A stretch of DNA of 64,000 bases, from positions 6,611,001-6,675,000 of the forward strand of contig CM033405.1 in NCBI GenBank assembly GCA_019426215.1, written 5' to 3'. Position numbers and translations under genes: made by a program. Positions 48,501 to 63,500 of the stretch are shown piece by piece; position 1 is the first letter of the stretch, and each line of letters starts with the position of its first letter. The notes beneath the pieces are model-generated. The model saw only the letters and a list, made by a program, of their open reading frames with translations, was not told the DNA's origin and made no database searches. This stretch comes from Buddleja alternifolia (lineage: Eukaryota > Streptophyta > Magnoliopsida > Lamiales > Scrophulariaceae).

Positions 48501-51500
48501 TGAAAACTGTTTCTAGTATTTTTGATCATTCTTGTAATAATGTTGATTTTTTCAAATCTACAGAATATGTGATTCATAGTAAGGCCAATATGTGGCACTA
48601 AAGAATTGGATATATGTTTTTGGGCAGATTTTGGTTTCTTCTTGAACTTGGTATTAATGTCAATAAATATGAGAAATTTTGTAATATTTGTCCCCTTGCT
48701 GACACAGTAGAGATCATTTTCCTTCAAGAACTAGTAGTACAATTGCTACTTTTGATCTATTACATACTGACATGTGGGGTCCCTATAGCGAAGTTACCTA
48801 TAATAATGAGAAATATTTTTTGACTATTGTCGATAACTATTCTAGAAGCAATTGAGCTTTTTTGATAAAATTTAAATATGAGGCTTTTGATTTACTTAGA
48901 AATTTCCTTTCTTATGTTAATACTCAATTTTCAAAAAAGGTTAAACATATAAAGACATATAATGCTACTGAATTCTGTAAAGACTTATTTGATTCTTTTG
49001 GGATAGTTCATCACAGTTCATGTGCATAACACCACAACAGAATGGGGTGCTAGAAAGAAAACATAGACACATACTGGATGTTGCTACCAATCTCACTTCC
49101 CTGTGAAATATTGGGGAGAGTGTATCATAACTGCTGTCTATTTAATCAACAGAGCACATAATTTGTTCAAAGGGAAAAGTCATTTCACTGTTTTATATGG
49201 CAAATCTCCATCATATGATCATTCAAGATTTTTTGGTTGCGTATGTTTTGTAAAGATAGTCCCCCAAACTGACAAGTTTCAATACAAATCAAAACCTTGC
49301 ATCTTTATGGGATATTCTAATATTCAGAAAGGTTACAAATTGTTGGATTTGAGTACTCATCCTTCATTATTTCCAGGGATGTGATTTTTTTTATAAGTAT
49401 ATTTATCCTTTCTCTGTCTCTAAAATAAATCTAATGCTCAGATTTTTACTTTCCATGATGAGAAGATGTTTTATGATGATTAAATTCAACCTTATATGCA
49501 TGATTAAACATTTGTTCCTCTTGAAGATGAAAACGGTACTGATTTGCATATTACCAATGATGTTGATGATAGTGATTACAATCCTAATTTTGAACATGAT
49601 ATTCATGTTCGAGATAATAATATTAGAATATCCAATATGATTACTAAAAACTCCTGCTTGGATTAATGATTATGCTTCTACCTTCAATCCCAAATCCAAT
49701 AGTGTTCTTTCTACTAGATACCATGTATCTAGATATATGACTTATGATCTAGAATGCAAGGATACACATGTTTTCCTAAGATGCAGTATCTGATACCCCT
49801 CGGATACGGATATGCTCTGGATACATGTATGGTACGTATCTGACGCGTATCGTAGAGTATAAGAAAAAAATAAAAATAAATTTTGAACATGGTATCCGCC
49901 GCCATGGGCATGTCTGCCGTGTTAACTTGATGGGTCATGACACGGTGTTGTTGGCGAGCACGGCGGTCATGACAGAGAAGATGTGATGGTTGCTGCGCAA
50001 GAGAAAGTCTTCATTTTAAAAAGATGACGAAATACATCTTGAAGAGGCGGATCTACGGATTTAGGGAGTCTTTACCAGGGTGGAGGCGATGGAGCGGTAA
50101 GTTGAATGGAGAAACTTATAGAGAAAGAGAAAAACAAGAAAGATGACACCAGGAAACTTATACAGAAAGAGAAAAACAAGAAACATGACACTAGGTTTAG
50201 CGGCGGTGGAAAAAGACGAAGGGGGAACTATAATTTAGGGTTTACTTTGGACTTTTCTTACCTTTTTCCTTTTATTTTTTGATTTTATACTTTTATTTTG
50301 CTGACATAGCACAGGGTGAATTGTTGACTAGAAGAAGTGTGGGCTTGAATTAACTTTTTAAATTGGGCTTATTCATCAAGTTCCACATATGGGCCATTTT
50401 AATTTGTTTTGTTATTTCAATTAGTATTAATGCAAAAGACTTTAAATATATATAAATAGGTATCATATATATATATAATCACGTATCCCTGCTGTGTCGT
50501 ATCCTAAAATTTCTGAAAATTCGTATTGTCGTATTCGTATCGTGTTGTACCCGTACTACCGTATCCATACTCGTGCATCCTAGCTTATGATGCTATAAAA
50601 CCTACATATAAACCGTTTGTTACTGCCCTTGCTAGTGAAACTATTCCTGTTCATTATAATGAGGTCAAGGATCATCCTAAATGGCAAGATGCAATGAATA
50701 TAGAAAGCAAGGCTGTTGAATTAAATAAAACGTGGAAAATTGTTAACCATCCCCCTGGAAAAACTGTTATTGGATGTAGATGGGTATACACAATTAAGTA
50801 TAGATCTAGTGGATCTATATAGAGATACAAGGAAAGATTAGTTCCTAAAAGATACACTCAATTATAAGGTATTGATTATGTTGACACTTTTTCTTCTTCT
50901 GCAAAGCAAGTGATTGTCAGGGTTATAATATCTCTTGTAGGTATTAACTATTAGAAATTGTGGCAAATGGATGTCACCAATGCCTTCCTAAAAGGTGATC
51001 TACATGAGGAGTGTCTATTCCTCCTAGTTTTAATTATGATGGTCAAACTCAACATATTAAAGTTATAAATTGGAAAAGTCTTTATATGGCCTTAAAGAGG
51101 CATCTAGGAAATGGAATAACAAATTTGCATAGGCTATGGCAAAATTTGGTTTCGTTTAGTCTAAGAATAAGTATTCCTTGTTCATTAAATCCAGGAGAAG
51201 TAGTATGGTTATTCTCCAAGTATATGTTGATGATATCCTCATTACAGGAAATGATAATGATTTGATATCTAAGTATAAAGAATACTTAAATAATACTTCT
51301 TACATGAAAGATCTTGGTGAGTTGAAGTATTTTCTTGGTATAGAGGATTCTTGATTATAAAATGGTATTTACCTTAACCAAAGACAATATGTTTTAGAAC
51401 ATTTAATAGAAACTAGAATGATAGGTAATCAATAAGTATACCTATCGAGCATATCTGAAATATACAAATGAAAATGAATATGGTAGTGATCCGTATATAC

Positions 51501-54500
51501 ATAATATTTTTGAGTTACAAGGATTGTGGGTAGATTGAATATTTATGTCTAACCATGCCTGATATTGCTTATGATGTTCAATTGATTAATCAATTTATGC
51601 ACAAACCTAGAAAATCTCATCATGATACTGTTTTTAGAAGGTTGAGATATTGTAAAGGAAAATCAGGCTCGGGACTTTTGTTGTCATCTCAAAGCAAACT
51701 CGGACTCAGAGCCTTTTATGACAATGGTTGGGCTTCATGTCCAAGGTCCAGAAAGTCTTTAACAGGTTATGCAATGCAATTTGGTGGTTTACTCATATCA
51801 TGAAAATCCAAGAAGCAGACCACTATTTCAAGAAGTTATGCTGAAGCAGAATACATGGGCATAACAACAACAGAGATTTTATGGTTGCAATTTTTAATGG
51901 TTTGGCATTTAATGACTTCATCCAATGACCTTATACACAGACAGCAAGTCAGCAATGCAAATTGCAGCTAATCCAGTATTGCATGAATGAACTAAACATT
52001 TGGTGGTTGATTGTCACTTTATTTGAGATAAGATTCAAAAGGGGAAGCTATGTACAAATTGTATTCCTAGGGCTCAGCAGCCAACTGAGATTCTAACAAA
52101 GGCATTGGGAAGAATTCAATTAAATTTTTTGCTTAACAAGTTGGGTGTCTTTAGCTTGTATACACAACCAACTTGAGAGGGAGTATTGAAAGTGTTATTT
52201 CACATAGCGCCTTTTGTCATAAAGTAGTATGACCGTTGGGTCAGTTAGTTTTAACTTTCTATTAATTAGAGTAGCTTAAGTATAAAAGCTTCTCTCTTTC
52301 TTTTTCCTGTAATTCAGTTTAATCATTAAATCAATAAAAAAAAATTCTTCTTTCTTTTCTCTTCATCAATGGCGATTATGATCTTATTAACAGCTTCTAA
52401 GAGCAACAAGGACAAGAGATGGGACTCGAGCAAAGGTGGGAGAGAGAAGCAGGAATATCATAACCAACATAACAAGGCCCCTTCCAAGGGAGGAAAATCA
52501 GGCACATCTGCAGGACACAAAGAGTATGAAGCTAATAAACAAAGTTTGGTACCCAAAGTTGGCTGTCACTTGTGCAAGTGGATGCACATGATCAGGGAAT
52601 GCCTAAAGTTGGGGACTTTTTCAGCAAATCTTGAGGAAAAGAAGCTCCAACGAGTGAGGAGTCGAGCATGAACCAAATCATCTCACTCCAACTCCTTAAC
52701 GCACTAAAAATGAAAGTGGTGCCAACAATATCAAGCAAGGGGCTTATGTATGTCGAGGCATGCATCAATGAGCGATGTACCAAGACAATGGTAGACATAG
52801 GAACCTCATAAAATTTCGCTACTGAAGAGGATGCTAAACAGTTGGGACTCCAAGTCACACGGGGCGAGGGTTGGCTGAAGATGCTGAACACCAATGCCTG
52901 ACCCATTCATGACACATCTCGAGTTGTGGAGATGTGCATGGGCACTTGGATGGACCAATGGATTTTTGGGTGGCACTGATGGACGATTTCAAGGTTGTGT
53001 TGGCATAGACTTCTTACGAAAGGTAATTTATATTCACATGCCGTGTTTTGATTTAATGTGCATTTTAGAGATGGGCTCTACTTGCATTGTTCCCTCCGTG
53101 AGTAGACCCGGGTATGATGGAGTGTAACGTAGGCAACTATCGGAGATGCAACTAGACCCACGCGTTAAAAAAAATGATCTGATGTTCTTGGCGACTTTGA
53201 AGGAAAAAAAAGTGAACCATAAAGGGTTGATCCAACCTTGGAATACCTCATTCTGCACACTGGTACTTTTATAAAAGAAATGTGATGGGTCCCTTAGGTT
53301 GTGCGTTGACTGTCAGCCACTTTAAAATGTAATCCTAAAAAATAGGTGTCCCATTTCCTTAATTTGTTGACTTCTTTGATAGACTTGGCAACACAAATAA
53401 TTATACGAAGATGGATTTGCAGAAGGGATACTACCTGGTCACGATAACCGAAGGAGATTAACCCAAGACGGCGTGCATCACAAGATATTGTTCTTTCGAG
53501 TGGTTAGTCATGTCATTCGGACTAATCAATGCCACAACAACGTTTTTTTAAGTCTTATGAACAAGATATTTCATCCACACTTGGACCGGTTTTTGATGGT
53601 CTACTTTGACAACATAGTGGTATATAGAAACTTAATGAATGAGCATGTTGACCATCTATGCACCTGATAGAGCTAGTGCTTGGTGCACCATTCTCGAGAC
53701 AACTCTATGACAGTCTTATTATAATAAAGTCAAGACCATTTATGGCATTTTTCAGTCTTAAGTTGTATTTACATAACTTAGAATAAAGTCGTTTAGGATC
53801 ACATATAGCTATGGGACATCATCACGCACCGAGTATGGCGATAATGGACTATGTCTCCAATAATGTGATCTTTTAATATGTTTCAGGTCGTGACAAGGTT
53901 CATCAAGATGAGGGATATTGATTAACCCGAGAGACTTGCTTGTACGATGCAATTTACCTAGTACCATAGGTACGTAGACGGAAAACGTTGGTGCATGTAT
54001 GAGGGTTCCCATTTGGAAAATGGGTAAACTTAACCTCCCCAAGGAAGTTCTTTAAATCTCAGTCGAATCTAGAACTTCCTGTAATCATGTAGTATAAGAG
54101 TAATCCTCATAGACTTGAAATTAGGATATCTTATACATAATCCATTATGCTTTGATTTATCTCATGATTACTTAGCGGATCATTATATGGGGTATTTTGG
54201 GTATGATCTAATCATGTATGGAGATAAATGAGAATCGAGTTGGGATCCATCTCTGATCAAGTGAGTTAGTGAATCTCCTATATTTACATATTGAGTCGAC
54301 TTAAAAAAATCTTCAACTGAGGTAAGATATCTAAAGAGGAATAGGATTTCCTCTTTCAAATGATCAAAGTTGACCTCACTAGTTATGAAAAACATAGCTA
54401 ATTGAGTTAGTAGAGTTTCGACTGAGCCATTACTCTAAGCTCAATCGAAAGATCAAATGCAATGATCTTACTTATGCAAGGATCGTGATTTTGAAAGACC

Positions 54501-57500
54501 TGTCTTTACTTATTGTTTATGTATAGATTTTCGTGGCCTGTTGCTAGAAAGTAACCACGATTTGTACGTGTCTTGAATTCATCTGGAGATTAATTCAAAG
54601 CGTAATTGAATCAAGAAAGATTTAATGTAGTGTTTTCCATTTTAAGTAAGTACATTAGCACTTCGAGAAAATTCATGTACTACTAGCACGTAAACGATTC
54701 TAAGGGATCACCCAGTTAACTCTGTAGAGCTACCGCTTTTGTGTTGTGATTAATCAATTTATGGAAATTGAGAAAATTAGGAAAGTCTAATGCTTTTCTA
54801 ATTGGGAATGTTAATTAGTTGGTAGGATCCAGCTAATTAGGCTCTTTAATTAATCAGGATGGATTAATTAATTAATGTACTTAGATGAGTATAAGTATTT
54901 AATTTAGTTGGGCTTGACCCAAGTTAAATAAATATTAATTAGAACTTTGTTAGTAATAATTAAAACCAGACTTTAATTTATTGGATTTAATTAATAAGTT
55001 GGATTCTTTAATTAAATTAATATTGAAGTTAAGAACTAAATCAAGATAGATAAAATTCTTGGACTCCAAGAGTAAGATGAGACGTGTTGGGCTTGCATTT
55101 GGTGGAGGAGGATTTTAATCCTTCTCCAAATTCTTCATGTTGGAGAATCAAGATGATATGATTAGATTGCTAATAAAAGAGTTTGTTCTTATCTAACCGT
55201 TAGTAGAATAATGATTAAGAGAGTTTATTATTGTTCAGCTTGTGTTAGGATAGTAATAAATAGAGTTACTCATAATCCAACTACTATTATGATGAGTATG
55301 GATTTGGAATTGTTAGACAATTCACACATTTCAATCCCTTGCCTATAATATGAGTGATCAAGAGACCACAAATGCACATTATTTTTGTAGAGAAAAATCG
55401 TCCAAACATAAGAAATAAAAGAAGGAAAAATTGTTCCTCATCTCTCTCATAAAACCATTCTGTAGCCTAAATATAGTTTTGCTCATGCGATGAACTTAAC
55501 TATTCGCATATATTTGCACCTTTCACAAAGGAGCCTAGATTAGAATATCTAGAATTACACCATTGGCTAACTCCAATAATAGGGTAATTGGGATCTCAAG
55601 AAGGTGTGGATATACTTAGAGGTGCGACAGTTGGGGCACTTGTATCAGAGATACAAAATAGACGGGGCCTTGGATCTTGGAAGTGTAGAAAGCGACTTGG
55701 AGTTGATAGGTTGAATAGATCCAATCGAAATTAAGAAAAATGGAGTTTTTGTTGTTGGTAAAAATCCTTATTCTTTTCATTAGAATGAATCAAATCTAGC
55801 AGACTAAGTCCATTGCGGGGTGATTGTTTAAGATATGTTGAAACTTTTTAATTCTTCTGCTTTAAGTCACCACGGGGATGTCCCAACCCAATAACACCAT
55901 CTTCCAAGTATTATCGGAGAATAAGCTCTATGTCAAGAAGGAGAAGTGCTTGTTCACAAAGTTCAAGGTGCCATTCTTGGGGTAGGTTATCGAAAATAGA
56001 AGGCTTCAATTGACGAAGCGAAAGTACGAGCCATCAATCAATGGGAGCCACCAACTTAGGTGACAAAGTTGATGTCGTTTCTCAATCTGGTGAATTACTA
56101 TCGGCGCTTCATAAGTGACTACTCGACACGAGTAGCCTCATTGACGGACCTACTCAAGAAGAACAAATCATGGGTATGGTCCAAAGAGTGTCAAGGCACC
56201 TTCAAGGGTTTGAAGGTGGTGGTGAGCAAAGAGTCGGTCCTTGCTTTACGCGACTTTGGTAAAAGCTTCGATATACACACGGATGCCTCTGAATTTTCCA
56301 CTGGAGGAGTGGTAATGCAATAGGGGCATCCAATCTTGTTCGAGACCTAAAAGCTCAACAACACAGAGCAACACTACCAGTGTAATAGAAAAGATAACGA
56401 ACATCATCCATTGACTTAGGGTGTGACATCATTACTTGTTGGGTTCCCTTTTTATAATCAAAATAAACAAAATCGCCACATGTGACTTCTAGACGCAAAA
56501 GAAGCTATTCTCGAAACAAGAACGGCGACAAGATTTCTTGGCAGAGTTTGTCTACATGTTGGAGTACAAACCCAAGAAGACCAACATAGTAGCCAAATCT
56601 TTGATTCCAAAGGTCATGCTCGCGGTGACCATCTTAGGCAAAGGGGACATCAACAGACTTACCAATAAAGGGTTGGAGCAAGACCCGATGGCTAAGCAAT
56701 TGATGAGGTTGGCCGAGGAAGGAAAGACACATCAATTTTTTATTAGAAAACAATATACTCTATACCAAGGACGACACCTATATGTCCCCAAGTGGTGAAA
56801 CTTACGGAGGGACTCGAATAAAAAATGCCATGACACCAAGTGGGAGGGACATCTGGGTCATAAGCGTACAATGGATTTATTAAATACGACATACTATTGG
56901 CTCCAAGGCAGTGAATCAACAGTCGGAGGGTCTATTTGAACCCTAATCCATCCCCGACTTACTTTATGAGTCCATCTCGATGGATTTAGTTAGCGCCTTG
57001 CCAAAATACAAGGGATTTGGCCCTATCATGGTGGTGATAGATCAATCTTCCTAATATGGGATGTTCATATCGTGTACGAAAGATTAAACGACGGAGGAAG
57101 CGATAAGGGAATTTTTCAAACACGACGTGAAGTATTGGCGGCTGCCCAACAACATAATAAGTGACCGAGATCCTCTCTTCATAGTACAATTGTGGACGAA
57201 ACTCTTCCAACTATTAGGGTCAGAGTAGAGCTTCTCCACAAGATTTCACCCACAAACCGACGGACAAAGTCAGCGGGTGAACGCATTGTAGGAGTGCTAG
57301 TTGAGGCACTTTGTGAGTGTTAATCAGCAAGATTGGCCCATGCTCCTCGATGTGGCGCAAGTCTCATACAACTTGCAAAGGAGTGAGGCCACGGGGAAGA
57401 GTCCATTTGAACTTGCGATTGGGCAACAACCACCCACGCCACACATGTTGGCGATCTCATTCACTAATGGGCGACGATCGGAGGCTGCAAAGTTGGCTAA

Positions 57501-60500
57501 GTCGTGGGTTGATCAATTTGAAGTAGCGAAATCTTTCTTGGATTAAGCCCAACGGTGTATGAAAAAATGGGTTGATCCCAATAGGTGACATTTGGAGTTC
57601 AATGTTGGCGACAAGGCGCTAATCAAGCTTCTACTACAACAATTTTAGGCATTTTGGGGCATGCGCAAAGGGATTGGTACAGAAGTATGAAGGGCCATAT
57701 CTGATCGTCGCTAAAATTTGTAAGGTTTATTATTGTCTTAATCTTCCTAGTGCTTTAAAGATTCACCCGGTCTTTCATGCGAGCATGCTAACGTCACATC
57801 AAGAAGATGAGAAAGATCTGAGGCGAGTGACACCGAGCACCTCCAGCGGTGACCAAGTCTTACAACAAGGAGAATGGGGAGGTGTTATCACACAAGGTCA
57901 TAAAGCGATGGGGTGTTGAACCGAATACCCAATACATCATCAAATAGAATGGACTACCTGGGTCTGAGGCAATGTGGGAACCTGAAGAGTTGTGGCAGTT
58001 CTAATATTTCTTCAACAATACTGGACAACAAGGCATCATCAACTAAGGGGGGAGAGGATGTCACATCTAGGTTTTTCAAGAGATCCACACTTGGTGTGGA
58101 GTCCGCCCAAAATTGTCCCACATAGGGAAAAACTAGAAAACGAAAAGATGTTTTGATGATGACAATTAGGATTTATATTAAACCCCAAATTATGTAAGTT
58201 TAATTTCATTAGAAATTATGTATAGGCTTTGTGCGTTAGATTTATATAAGGCTTTTATTTGTTTTTATTGTAGATTGATAGTCGAAGTATCTTAGACTGA
58301 GCGTCCGATAGTACTCTAAGTGAGTTTGTCATAAGTCAAGTCTGAAGTACAAGCGTCTGAAGTCTGGATGAAGATGAAGATCTCTAAGAAAGTATTTGAG
58401 CGTCATGCTACTCCAAGCGTCGATGTAACAATACAAGCTAAGGATCATTCAAGGTTGAATGAGCGTCTACCAAGACAGAGTTGACTTGAATTAATTCCTA
58501 AGTCCACAAGGAGTTAAATGAAAATATTGTCAGAGCATTAATGTCCAACGAGCATTAAATTCAAATGCATTAAATGTTGATAAGAGCATTAAATATGATC
58601 AGCACTCCAGGACGCACGGAGAAGCCTTCCTATTGGACTCTAGAGTCTGCGGCACCAACTTTTGCAGCAGAATTTCAGGGATAAAGGACAAAAAGCTAAA
58701 TGCTCGCGAAAGTGATAGACACACGCTTAACTTAGTGTCAAACGGACACTTTATCCAAGAGAGTCTATAAATAAGACTTCAGCAACAAGCCAAAACAGAA
58801 CAACAAGCTTACAAGTCGAAACTCTGTTGCATTGAAGTCTCAAACCTTAAACTTTCAGAAAAGCTCAAAAATTCATATCAAACATTTTCTTAGCTTTTCA
58901 TAAATCCCAGAGACAGTCATAAATATCTTTAAAATCTTTTTCAGAAGAACCCTACATTACTATTGAGATATTTAAGTTGTTTAAACTTCCAAAATCAAAC
59001 AAACCTATTGACAAAAATCCTATTCAACCTCGCAATCTGTGTGAAGACGAAGTTGAGAACTTGCATTATTTCTAGCTGAAAGAATAAGGGGATCAAAGTC
59101 CCTTGAAGCAGAAATCTGTGTGACCAAAGAGTTCAAGCAAATCTTTATCCAATCTATCCCTTATCTTGTAGAAATTTCTATGTGATTCTTCGAAGATCAT
59201 TTAGTGGATTTCCTCCAAGTTAAAAGGAGAAAAAGGATGTAGTTGGGATTACGCCACCCAACGAACCTTTCAATCTTTGTGTTCTTTACTTTATCGTTTA
59301 CTTTCTCTCAATCATTTTATCATTACATATACGGATAAGTAAACACATTGACACTTTATTTTAAACTGAAGCAACTAAGTAAAAACCTAAGACGCTCAAC
59401 TTTTCTAAAGAAGACTTAAAACATTTTCGTTGTGCTAACAAGAGAACTGAACACTTTGTCTTATTTGGTTAAGTATTCAAATATTAAGTCTAAGTTAACT
59501 TTATAAAACTGTCTTCAAGTAGACGCTCAGCCAAGCTGCTAGTTTCTTAAGCATCCAAAACTTATTTGAATACGAAATTTTTTGAAGTAGAAGATAACTT
59601 CAGGGTCTATTCACCCCCCCCCCCCCCCATTCTAGACTCTTTCGTATGCCACTTGGGACCAACAATATCCATTTTCGGCTGTGGTTCCAATGCCAAATTT
59701 TAGGTTATGCTCAGTATGTTCGGAGGTAACGCTTTGCGTCCAACGGTCTCGTGAGTTCGAAGCCTGACAAATGATATTGGAGTCGTTCGCCAGCCTAAAT
59801 TTAGAGAGCTAAGTGTTACATTGGGCAAAGTGCTACACGTGTATTGGAGCCACCTCTTGAACCTGTGGGGCACTAGAATCCCGAAGCCTGGAGATGGGTC
59901 TTGGACTGAGTCACATCGTAACGAGGACGTCGCGTTTTGAAGGGGGTGTAATTGTGAAGCCACCACAAAATAGTCCCACATATGGAAAAATAATAGAAAA
60001 TTGAAAGACGTATATATAATTACCTAAGAATTCAAGTGTAACATTGGATATCCTTTTAGGTTGTGGTTCAAGTACTCAATTTTAGATTACGCTCAGGGAG
60101 TTCGGAGGCACACTTCACGTCCAATATGCTAGCGGGTCCGGGGCATGACAATTGGAGATTCCAAAAGGTCATCACATCTCCATCTCCTTGTATATATAGT
60201 AGTGTAGAAGTTTTCTAGAATGTATCTAGAAGGTAGCTAGAAACTTTATTGTAAATATCTAGATAAGAAGTCTCTAGATAAATGAATATCCACCGTTAGA
60301 TTAGATCGACCACTACTGTTCATTGAGGAGGGGGTTGTATAACTAGGCGGTAGAGCCTCATTTGTAACCATCTAAACATTTTGAGAGTGACTAATATACA
60401 TAGCATTGTCAAATACTCTAATTATTGTTTATCAGTTCCCTTTTTTCGCACACAAAGCATGAGTGATCGACGAGGCTAACTTAGCAAACCATGTAAGAGG

Positions 60501-63500
60501 CGGGTTGAAGAATTTAAGCGTTGCACGTGACGTTAGTAAGAGACTAAGTCCATGACACGCCGCTTTTCATCTTTCTTATTGTTTTGACAGAAAATAACTC
60601 TTCAACTTTCTCCTCTTTCTCTCTATATCACACGCCGGGTCAAATGAGATCCGCACCGTGACAATTCCAACATGCCGGGAAATAAGGCAATTCAACCACA
60701 TTATTCTGATATCTAGTCCTGTTCGTCAAGACCATCCAATCCATACTCCCCCCCCCCCCCCCCCCCCCAATATGAACTAGAACTTTGGAACACTGGCCAC
60801 CATTCCCATTCTGGCCGAGAAACCAGCATTTTGGTGAATTATAATTATCATTAAATATGTGTTACTAATAGCTTCGAAAAAACATGTGTCACTAATAGCT
60901 TCAAAAAAACATGTGTCACTAATTATCAATAGTGACAATTTTTTGTCGCTAATTATCATGGGTGACAATTACATTTTTAAACTTTTAAAAATCAATATCA
61001 TAAATTAGAGTTAAGGAAATATGAACTTTTAAAATTATAAGGATCATAATAGTTTTCACATATTTAGAAAGAATGAACTCTAATGTTTATAAATCATTAA
61101 AATGAAAACATGATTAGAAAAACGCGACTAGTATATATTTCGAGAGAAATAATTAATTTCTTATATTCATTGAAAAATGTGGTCTTTAAAAAAATATAAA
61201 CCAATATAATATTATAAAGGGAATTGATATTTGAACTCCAAAAATTACTATTGAAGCTCAATTATTACTATTGAAGCTCAATTATTCACTATTTTTCTTA
61301 ACATTTAATAGTGAAGTCTCAATAATATATTTAAAGTGCTAATATCATTTTCCTATATTAAATCTACATACTTATGCATAGTCGCATAATTTGTTTAAAT
61401 GTCAATTATGTATAGAACTATATATATGGCATTGTGACTTGGACAATCAAAACTCCTTATAATTTTTTTAACAAATTTTAGCTACGTACGAAGTGTAGCA
61501 TGTAAATACTTAACCTACTAAGTGATAGGTTATATATGCTACTATATATGAAAGTGAGTATCCTATTCTATTATTAAAACATCAAAATATGGAATAATAG
61601 ATGAGGAAAAAACAGATTGTGTTAGAAATCCATTGTTAGAAAATAACAATTCGAGCAGACTTGATGGATAATATCAAAAAGCTACTACTTTACTCTGCCA
61701 TAATCAATTATATATTAGAAAATATTTTATCTATTATAATCATGAAACCTGACATTATTACAACAATTTCAATGTAAGAGCATTTTACTTATGAGGTTTG
61801 ATTAAATACTTAAACTATCATGGTTGTGATTTTTTTCTTTATTTTTTTTTTCTTTAGTAAGGAAAATATTTGAGAATTTGTATTGTAAAGAAAATCGATT
61901 TAAATTAATGTTTCACACAAATAGTATTAAAAAATACATTTTATTGTAGAAATTGTCGTTTTAATAAATAATAGACTTTAGGAGTCCCTGATAACTGAAT
62001 ATGTGAAAAAAATTGTGCTCTTTATATTATAATTCACAAAGATCTTAGTCCTTTGAGCCTCATTTTTCGAAATCAATTTTATGACAAATCAAAAATTCTT
62101 TATACTCAACATATATATAATTAGTTATAACTTTAACATTATCACTTGAAATCTTATCACTAATATTTTATTTTTTAATTCTTTTTGGATGTGTAAATAA
62201 TTGATCAAATTAAAACCAAATTTTAAACTTATCTTAACCAATTTTTCCAACATGCTAAAGATGAAAGGCAAAAAAAGGAAAAATTGGATATTTTATCTCA
62301 TATGTTTGGAATTTTTCAATTTTGATCCCGTTTACTACGGGATTCTCACATTGTGTCCAATAACTCTTAAAAACTCCCACATTTGGTCTCAACCGAATTT
62401 TTCATCCAAAATTTAACTGTCAACTCTGTTAGTCAATATTTTGATCGGGTTTTGGGGGGAGAATTGGTATGCGCATGCACTCACATATGGGTTATATTCA
62501 ATATTATGCCGTTTCTATTCAATATTACGTGTCAATCACGCAAAAAATCTCCTCAAAAAATGGGCCAAAATATTGACAAACTGAGATGACCATTAAATTT
62601 TGGATGAAAAATTCGATTGGAACCAAATGTAAGAATTTTTAAAAGTTGCGGAACACAATGTGAGAATCGAGTAACGAATGAGACCAAAATTTAAAAAGTT
62701 CAAACATATGTGACCAAAAATACAAAAATGTAACCATATCTAAACTCTACTTATTCAAGTTCGACTCTCATCCGAAATCTACGAATTCAACGCAATATAA
62801 TTATTTAGTTATTCAAACTATAATTTGCAACTCAATATAGTTGAATAGAGACATTTAAAAGCGAGAAGGGAGAATCTGGCATACTCACAAGACAAGATGA
62901 ATCGTTCCCAGATGTTCCAGCGTATTCCACATCCGCTGAGAAAAACACTGTTTCTTTGGGCAATGATTTCTAAAGCGTACTTATCATTGGCCAAATTGGG
63001 GTTCGTCTCCACCAATTCGAATGCGAAATCTGCCGCAAGATAATAATCAATATTTTTTTAAAGAAAAAATTGCATCTCATGTATTTGGCCATTTTTTAAT
63101 TTTGGTTTCACTCATTACGAGATTCTCAATTCTCACATTTGGTCCTTAACGATCAACTCCGTTAATCAACATTTTCACTAGTTTTTATGGGAGTTTTGGT
63201 GTGTAACACGTGATATTGAATATGTCCTAAAAAAAATAGTCAAAAATATTGACTAACGGAGTTGACCGTTAAATTTTTGATAGAAAATTAAATTGAGACC
63301 AAATGTGAGAACTTTTAAAAGTTATAAGACACAATGTAAGACTCTTGTAACGAATGAGACCAAAAATGAAAAATGTCAAGCATATGAGACAAACATACAA
63401 TTTTTTTCCGTTTTTAAAATAATTAATATGGGAAAATCGAATTTTTGGTCCCATATGTTTTGCCACTTTCAATTATGGTTCCATTCGTTAAGAGATTCTC

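Larger units (their letters stand above)
46189..52392 (+). mobile_element. Decayed Ty1/Copia element with 209-bp LTRs
   Basis: LTRs 46189-46397 and 52184-52392 are both 209 bp, starting TATTKAAAGTG and ending TTAACA. A 5-bp duplication GCTTC lies at 46184-46188 and 52393-52397. The primer-site-like TGGTACTAGAACC follows the 5' LTR and GAGAGGGAG precedes the 3' LTR. The element is inserted in a chromovirus gag and itself hosts a CACTA MITE (47669-48109) and a hAT element (49749-50583). Internal coding sequence is about 4.5 kb and full of stops. Confidence 0.9.
52393..60557 (+). mobile_element. Decayed chromovirus (Ty3/Gypsy with chromodomain), 3' part with LTR
   Basis: Gag end, protease, reverse transcriptase, RNase H, integrase and chromodomain are in order on the plus strand, followed by a purine tract and a TGTCACATC...CCATGACA LTR. 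It is interrupted by the Copia element in gag, a 2.2-kb LTR-like insertion in the reverse transcriptase and a solo LTR in its own 3' LTR. No 5' LTR was found. Confidence 0.8.
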
